Assembly: GCF_964340395.1 (NCBI RefSeq)
Contig: NC_135553.1
Span: 24,400,449 to 24,464,448, forward strand
DNA: 64,000 bases
Source: Glandiceps talaboti
Lineage: Eukaryota; Hemichordata; Enteropneusta; Spengelidae
Direction of reading: 5' to 3'
A program made the position numbers and the translations under genes. Below the pieces are notes generated by a model that worked only from the letters and a program-made list of their open reading frames with translations, had not been told where the DNA came from and ran no database searches. Of this stretch, positions 57,829 to 64,000 are shown piece by piece. Positions within the stretch are counted from its first letter, which is position 1. Every line of letters begins with the position of its first letter.

Positions 57829-58873
57829 CACCAAAGATTAGACATTGGTAAAAGCTGACATGGAGTGGTCGATGAAGATGGGAGGGAGGGGGGGGGCTTA
57901 GTATGCAGTACAATTTGTGAAGAAAATAAAGTGTAAATTACAAATTACATAAAAAAGAATCATCTTTATTCTCTTTCTATTTACTTGTAAAGACATTCAA
58001 TGTACGAATAACAGAGGAAATTATATCGTGATTCATGCTAAGTAACTTGGCTTATTGTGTAAATATTTTATAGCACCTTCACCTATCTCATTTAATGTTG
58101 CTAAAATCAGCATGTTGACTTTTGATCCCAGTGTCATCTAAGACTCTTTCAAATTTAATATCATCATCAATGTTCATTATTTAGACATTTATAAGTATAT
58201 TTATACCTCTCAGCAGTGTGTCTTGGACAGTGCTGTAAAAGAGGCTGTGGTTTATGACAATGATACTATGGAATAAAGAACTCATCTTTCCCAATCCTTC
58301 CCTGCCTCATTCTGCCTTTCTCCTTCTTGAAAAGACGCAAACACATATACGGTACTTTTCTCCCATTGAGACATTGGTATCAATTAGTGTAGTTGTTCGA
58401 TATAGGTTTTCAAAATATGAATTCTCCAGTTTATTCTAAAATCTTGTCGGTTTATACCTTCCCATGTATAGCTGTAGGATAATCATATATAGTTGTATCC
58501 ACATTTTGTTTCAAATTATGCCAACATAAACATGATCATAAATTTTGAGACTATTTAAGTTTACAATGTAAGATCGTCTTCATAATAGAAGAAATTAGTG
58601 GGTCTATGTATATAATAAATAAATAATCTCATGGTTCCCCTATGTCTGTATCCCACATCACCTATCGGCGCGGAGGGATACGGCCGATATAAGGGGAATC
58701 AGTTGTCCTCGATGACGTAGCACTCATTCGGATATTATATATAAATATCACGGGTTGACTGGATATTTCATTCATCAAGTTTCTCAATACGATAACTGCA
58801 TTTGACTCTGTATGTACTAGAGACGGAAGGTTCAAGGTTAAAGTATATCAGGCATCACCTAATAACATTTCTG
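57829..58873. other. Convergent 3' UTR region of RPUSD1 and the GalNAc-transferase
   Basis: No coding sequence. A plus-strand AATAAA lies at 57925-57930 and a minus-strand AATAAA (plus TTTATT) at 57965-57970, with a further minus one at 58434-58439. Near 58633-58702 an imperfect hairpin (ggttcccctatgtctgtatc against gatacggccgatataagggg) stands out by its CpG content. Confidence 0.5.
57925..57930 (+). terminator. RPUSD1: RPUSD1 poly(A) signal
   Basis: The canonical AATAAA is 97 bp after the stop codon, in agaaaataaagtgtaaatta. It faces the minus-strand signal 40 bp downstream. Confidence 0.65.
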
Positions 58874-61800
58874 TTATTCCCTTTGTATCATTTTTTGTAA
58901 TTTTAGGTTCCCCGCCCATTTCATCACAAAGTCCCATTTCTGCGTTGGTCTACGTTGGCATGGTTTTAGCATTGCTGTCCGGATTATTGCGTCTTTGTGA
59001 CGTACAGACTTCGGCTCATCAAGACACAACCCAGTTGCTGAGTGTTCCAACATACGAGTCTGATGACAAAATAAAAATGTGGGGGAAATGTCATAGAGAG
59101 AAAAAATATAACGACTTTTTCCTTTGTTTCACAATTTTTTTAAAAAGAAACCCTGAAAGCTCTGCCATACAGCAGGAAGATCAATTTTGGTAGTGCAAAC
59201 TACAGCACAAACTCAAACTAACCAGTACTAATAACCTGTGACTGTGGCAAAATTTAGCATTTTGGTTACAGTATACTCAAGTGGCAATATCACAGGTGAC
59301 AAGAACAGCATCAACTTTAAAGTGATCAATCCAGAAGACAGTTATAACCCAGATATTGTCGAATAGGGCTTAGATTATGGAGGAGAGGCATGTATCTTGT
59401 TTCAAAGCACCTTATATCCGTCATATTTATCTTAAATGTCATGGTATTCTTCTGCACTATTCTCTACGTTAAGAATCAATCTCTCGGCAGTATATAGTCT
59501 GGAAATATGCCGGTGGTGGGCCGATAGGCAGACATGACGTATTTTACAGTCTATTGACTCGGATGACAACATGAACCCAGAATGCCATCCACGAATTTGT
59601 GCTTAAATAATATCGGAAATAGTACAGTGCTCAACTGTTTAGACGAATTCCCAGATAATACATTGGGTGCGAACACCAACATCTTACAAGTGAATGGTCA
59701 TTTATAACCGTCTACCAACCTTTTGGTGATATCTCCATTCCTGTGATCCTCCACGTCGATGGCATTTCGATATACGGACGAGTGTATCCGGTGGTAGGTA
59801 CGACAAACACGTCCCGTCTACCCGAATTTCATTACGTTTTGTGTATATTATTAACTGGTGCTGAACAAAGATAGAAATAAAGAACATCTAATATACCAGA
59901 CATAACTCTACTTTCAAATCCCCATTGGTCAATTTACTTCATTGCTATACAGTCATTGCAGCTCTGGAGAACAGTTAACCTGTGGTGCCGACATCGACAA
60001 TACAAGAGACACTATCAGGGAAATTCTGAACTCTTTTATCAAACGTAAAAGTTATGCTTCAAATGATATAAGCTTATATGAGTGGTACGAGTATTTTTGT
60101 AATCTTTATCAGCAATGTGGGGATTCAGAGCGTGGTGATAAAGATTTTCTACAGTCAGTTGATGATACTTTAAAGAATTTGGATTCGTTATTTACTCCAG
60201 GTGAAGTTGACAATGATCTAAATGCTCCGATCACAGAAAATGAAATATTGGCAAGTTTGAAATCTGGAAAGGCTCCTGGTCTTGATGGACTACCTGGTGA
60301 ATTTTACAAATACTCTGTAGATATTATTATGCCTTTTCTTTCTGTCTTATTCAATTCAATTTTTGAATCGGGAAATTTCCCCGATACATGGTCACGAGGG
60401 GTCATCATTCCATTGTTTAAGAAAGGAGACAAAAATGACGTAAACAACTATAGGGGCATATCACTATTGAATGTTCTTGGGAAGATTTTCACGTCTATCT
60501 TAAACTCTAGGCTATCAAATTGGGCTGAAAGTAACAATATTATTTCCGATTGTCAGGCTGGTTTTCGTAAGAATCATAGCACTGTAGACAACATTTTTGT
60601 TTTGCATGCCGTAATTCAAAAATATTTAAGTGTCAGAAAAGGCAAATTCTATTGTTTATTTGTTGACTTTTCTAAAGCCTTTGATAAGGTAAACCATTCT
60701 TTATTACTGTATAAGCTTTCTGTTCTTGGTATTGATGGCAATATGTTTTCCATTTTACGTTCAATGTACTCAAGCGTAAAGTCTTGTGTTAAGTCAGGTG
60801 AAATTGCGTCGAGATCTTTTGATTGTCCAGTTGGTGTTAGACAGGGCTGTATGCTCAGCCCAATTTTATTTACATTTTTTATAGAGGAACTAAATAATAT
60901 GTTAATTAATTCTGATTCTATTGGCATTCAATTAACACAGGATTTGCATGACCTTTTCTCATTGTTATATGCAGATGATGTTGTTATTTTTGCGGATACA
61001 GTTGTACACTTGCAAAGACTTATCAATATTTTAGGTCAATTTTGTGAAAAATGGAAAATGAAGGTAAATATGGACAAAACGAAAATTATGATTTTCAGAA
61101 AGGGGGGGCATAGAGCCAAATCGGAAAAATGGGTTTTGAATGGGCAAATTATTGATGTTGTAAGCTATTACAAATATTTAGGTCTACTTCTCTCCTCCAG
61201 AAATACTTGGGGCAAGACCGTTGCTACTTTAGCTGAGCAAGCAAACAAAGCTCTGAATATTTTGTTAATTGCAAGTAAAAGAATTGGCGGTTTCCCTTTT
61301 GACATACATTTCATGCTGTTTGATACAATGATCAAACCCATTATCCTGTACGGCTCTGAAATATGGGGCTATCAGTGTTATGATATTATTGAACGTCTTC
61401 AGCGTAGATGGTGTAGGGTCTTTCTGGGCTTACCACCTAGTGCGACTAACGAGGCAGTTGTAGGAGAGTGTGGACGCGTACCAGTTTTCGTATGGTCACT
61501 TAAACGTTGTGTTAATTTTTGGCTTAAATTAATCGAGCTACCTCCCCATCGATTGCCTCGTCAAGCGTATCTTATGTTATATAATTTAGATTTAATGGGT
61601 AGACACAACTGGGTATCCTCTGTTAAAAATATTTTATATTCTTATGGGTTTGGACAAGTATGGCTTTGTCAAGAAGTAGGAAATAAGGATATCTTTATTA
61701 GCGAATTTGTAGCAAGAGCACAAGACATTTCGAAACAATTATGGTGGACTCATATACAGTCTAAACCTAAATTGCGTACATATGTAAATTTTAAGAGTTT

Positions 61801-63381
61801 ACTTGAACCCGAGAAATATTTATTTTTGAACTGTGATTTTAAAGTACGACAGATTATGGCATGTTTTCGGTGTGCATGTTTGCCTTTAGCTATTGAAACA
61901 GGTAGACATGAGGGTATAGAAAGTACGGCTAGATTTTGTCAAATTTGTAAAAGAAATATGATTGAAGACGAGTACCATTTTTTGTTTGAATGCTTCCTTT
62001 ATAATGATTTGAGATTGAAATTTATTCCAGAGAATTTCATACTGTTTCCTAACCTATGTAAATTTAACCGTCTGATGGCCTCAAAAGATGATGCTGTCCT
62101 TAGGAAACTATCAAGTTATATCTATAAGGCTTTTCAGATACGTAAAGAAATTTTGTCTTCAAGTTAAGTGTTGATTCTGATTTTTTATAACTTTATCGTA
62201 CCTCTGTATGTTTGTATGTAACTGTGCTTTCATTTCACTGTAATGTAGATCCCTTGATTTCACGCACTCTGTAACTGAAAGTCATGATCTGACTTTGAAT
62301 TTTTTGTAACCTCCTTGCAAATGGGCCGGAGGCCTGGAAATGCAATAAAACTATCTATCTGACACTATCAGTTCTGATATTCAAATACATTGTATCATAG
62401 TTGGCGAACACTGACAGACATGCAACGTGCAATACAATATTTTATTTATCAGAATTTTTTTTTTCATTTTTTTTCATTCACTGCTAAGTCGCTTCTTGTC
62501 TGCACCATCAACATTATTTCAAATGCCTGCTACTTCTAAACTGTTATCCAGAGAAAAAACGAGGGAATCTGCAAGTATTTTCAGAGTCTTGTATCGTTTA
62601 ATAATGAATGTACGTATTTATCACAATCCAAGAAATACTACGTGTTCCTGTGGAATTTGTTCTATTCTGCAATTATTAGTTGGTGGGTCACGGTTTTTCC
62701 GGGTATAACACTATTTAAAGTGTAGCAGTGTCTTCTTTTTTCAAATTATATTTTGTTTTGTTTGCCTTCAGAAGATGATGCCAAGGTACACTGATATACA
62801 GCACATGATGACGTATAAGGACGTTACTTTACCTCATTTGTATTGTTATCACATTTCTTTACATACATGTATCTAGATTTATCCGAGAAGCCATAACGTT
62901 TAGATTCTATTGATAGTAGCCAAGGTGAAAAGTCAATGCACTCGTTCGTCTTATTATGTCGAACCTGTGGGGGAAAAACAGGTTCATTTTGAGTATAAGT
63001 CCAAACTCGGGCCACTGTGTAGAATTTTCTATAGTGGTCTGAGGTACAACTAAAGCAAGACGTCAATTCAAGAAAGACCGACCAACAATTTCGTATGTGT
63101 CATTGTCGTAAACCACGTCCTCTTTTACGGCACCGTCCTAGACCGTCCGTCCATACATTGTATATAGATAAAATAAATAAAAATAAACATACACAAACAA
63201 GCAAACGAACAAAATAAGTAAATGAGTAAATGAAAATACCTTTTTAAACTCATGGATACTATATACATGTATGTATGTATGTATGTATGTATGTATGTAT
63301 GTATGTATGTATGTATGTATGTATGTATGTATGTATGTATGTATGTATGTATGTATCTTTCTATCTATCTGTCTATCTATC

Positions 63382-63429
<48 letters not shown>

Positions 63430-64000
63430 GGCCTGTTTGCTATTGAAATAATATACTGTGTTTCTATATATTATTAGTTAATCGTGGCTTGGTGAATGTT
63501 TAATACTACCCCTGCCACTGACCATCAACTTTTCTTTCAAAAATTGCAAATCAGACCCCATAACCATAGTCTCGGTCACCCAGACTCCTCTCTGACTTCC
63601 ACTACGACCAGAGAAATAAGACTGTGGTAGAGGCGGCTCCCTCCACGACCAGAGAAATACGACTGTGGCAGAGACGGCTCCCTCCACGACCAGAGAAATA
63701 AGACTGTGGCAGAGGCGGCTGCAACTACGATCAGAGAAATAAGAATGTGGCAGAGAAGGAAGTCAGGGGAGTCTGGGTAACCAAGACTACGGTAACTGGA
63801 AACACAAATTGTTAGCCTTCCGTGTTGATACTAAGAAGGTTATCTTGCTCACTTTTGTATTAAACATACCTGAAACACTCCGTAGAATTCTATTGGGTAA
63901 GGAACCTCTGGATAAATATTTTTCAGATACCAGTGAAAACTGTGACAGTGCAGTGACCTTCTGAGTTGATGTCTGGCTGTCAAATCACCAGGGTCGGTCT
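58874..64000 (-). CDS. Polypeptide GalNAc-transferase (GALNT family), C-terminal part, 4 exons
   Basis: Exons (minus order): 64000-63870 (partial), 62964-62833, 59860-59720, 59059-58874, ending in TAA at 58876-58874. All are GT-AG with phase-0 junctions and give 195 residues. The first exon has TARHQLRRSLHCHSFHWYLK then NIYPEVPYP, the end of the catalytic-domain/linker region in GALNTs (LRxxLxCxxFxWYLxNIYPE). The rest is a ricin-type lectin domain of three repeats: NECIDF…VKKC; NEIRVDGTCLSY…ISKCHRRGGSQEWRY; LEHSATGLCLDE…CQRRPTQKWDF. Such enzymes start mucin-type O-glycosylation in the Golgi, and the lectin domain reads existing GalNAc. The catalytic part lies beyond the right edge, so the subfamily cannot be assigned. 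Exon sizes are small (131-186 nt), so simple frame calling misses the gene. The penultimate intron hosts a LINE in the opposite orientation. Confidence 0.88.
60019..62167 (+). CDS. LINE ORF2 fragment: reverse transcriptase plus C-terminal CCHC
   Basis: The frame is uninterrupted for about 715 codons from the truncation point. It runs open back to an ATG at 59942, but that start belongs to the flanking intron. Motifs: GKAPGLDGLPGEFYKY (fingers), GVIIPLFKKGDKNDVNNYRG, FVDFSKAFDKVNH (motif A Asp), VGVRQGCMLSPILF (motif B), YADD at 60968-60979 (motif C), YKYLGLLLSS (thumb), then the Cys/His knuckle C-x2-C-x9-H-x4-C near 61937-61993. It would copy its own RNA by target-primed reverse transcription. 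Open frame and intact active site point to recent insertion. The clade is not certain. Confidence 0.88.
60019..62360 (+). mobile_element. Young 5'-truncated non-LTR retrotransposon with 11-bp target duplication
   Basis: GACACTATCAG occurs at 60008-60018 and 62361-62371, exactly bracketing the element. The 3' end has gggccggaggcctggaaatg, caataaaa and a ctatctatct tail, as in LINEs ending in short tandem repeats. It sits in a GALNT-type intron (59861-62832), antisense to the host gene. The endonuclease part is absent through 5' truncation. Confidence 0.9.
63266..63430. repeat. (ATGT)n, (ATCT)n, (GT)n compound microsatellite
   Basis: About 22 atgt units, then tctatc/tatc units, then about 15 gt units, within a GALNT-type intron. 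Open frames with Met-Tyr-Val-Cys repeats here are artefacts. Confidence 0.95.
63590..63760. repeat. Intronic minisatellite, about 42-bp unit, 4 copies
   Basis: Units of acgaccagagaaataagact, gtggcagaggcggctccctc and ca are repeated with a few substitutions in the GALNT-type intron between 63870 and 62964. Confidence 0.85.

Noticed and set aside
58945-59193. Plus-strand 82-codon frame with a hydrophobic start (MVYVGMVLALLSGLL)
   Set aside because: It is antisense to the last GALNT-type exon (59059-58874), which has better family support.
59942-60018. ATG and first ~26 codons of the long reverse-transcriptase frame
   Set aside because: This part lies outside the LINE, before the 11-bp target duplication, and is intron sequence of the host gene.
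63252-63477. Met-Tyr-Val-Cys repeat frames
   Set aside because: ATGT and GT microsatellites in an intron.

Overview
The window looks like nuclear DNA of a marine invertebrate animal. It is AT-rich and has intron-rich genes with GT-AG introns, AATAAA poly(A) signals, many CA and ATGT microsatellites, tRNA-derived SINEs, LINEs, fold-back elements and retroelement relics. No CRISPR, operon, rRNA or free-standing tRNA gene was seen. I cannot name the species. The protein matches (DHRS3, SOUL/HEBP, CHTF18, RPUSD1, GALNT) fit any bilaterian, and a non-vertebrate deuterostome or lophotrochozoan is most likely. All family calls come from reading splice-joined translations by eye, not from a search.

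Layout. 341-1015 (+): last exon and 3' UTR of an unrecognised gene. 6114-13076 (+): a complete seven-exon DHRS3-type retinal reductase, with hairpin elements and a 30-bp minisatellite in its introns. 13-21 kb: non-coding, with a fold-back element inserted in a decayed satellite, a SINE and a MITE. 21128-23681 (+): a four-exon secreted SOUL/HEBP-type heme-binding protein. 26-33 kb: a dense transposon graveyard. It holds a 150-bp-repeat element, a GC-rich fold-back with a 9-bp target duplication, a broken Ty3/gypsy-like pol, a 5'-truncated LINE with a 13-bp target duplication, tyrosine-recombinase relics and a SINE. 33785-52993 (-): a complete 22-exon CHTF18. 53329-57828 (+): a four-exon RPUSD1. 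58874 to the window edge (-): the last four exons of a polypeptide GalNAc-transferase. A young LINE with an open reverse-transcriptase frame sits in one of its introns.

How the genes relate. CHTF18 and RPUSD1 are divergent, with start codons 335 bp apart. The shared interval carries an E2F palindrome and two ETS sites, and the same head-to-head pair exists in human. RPUSD1 and the GalNAc-transferase converge, with facing poly(A) signals about 40 bp apart. The most unusual pattern is repeated local tandem duplication exactly across exon edges: the CHTF18 stop-codon exon, two CHTF18 acceptor sites and one HEBP donor site.
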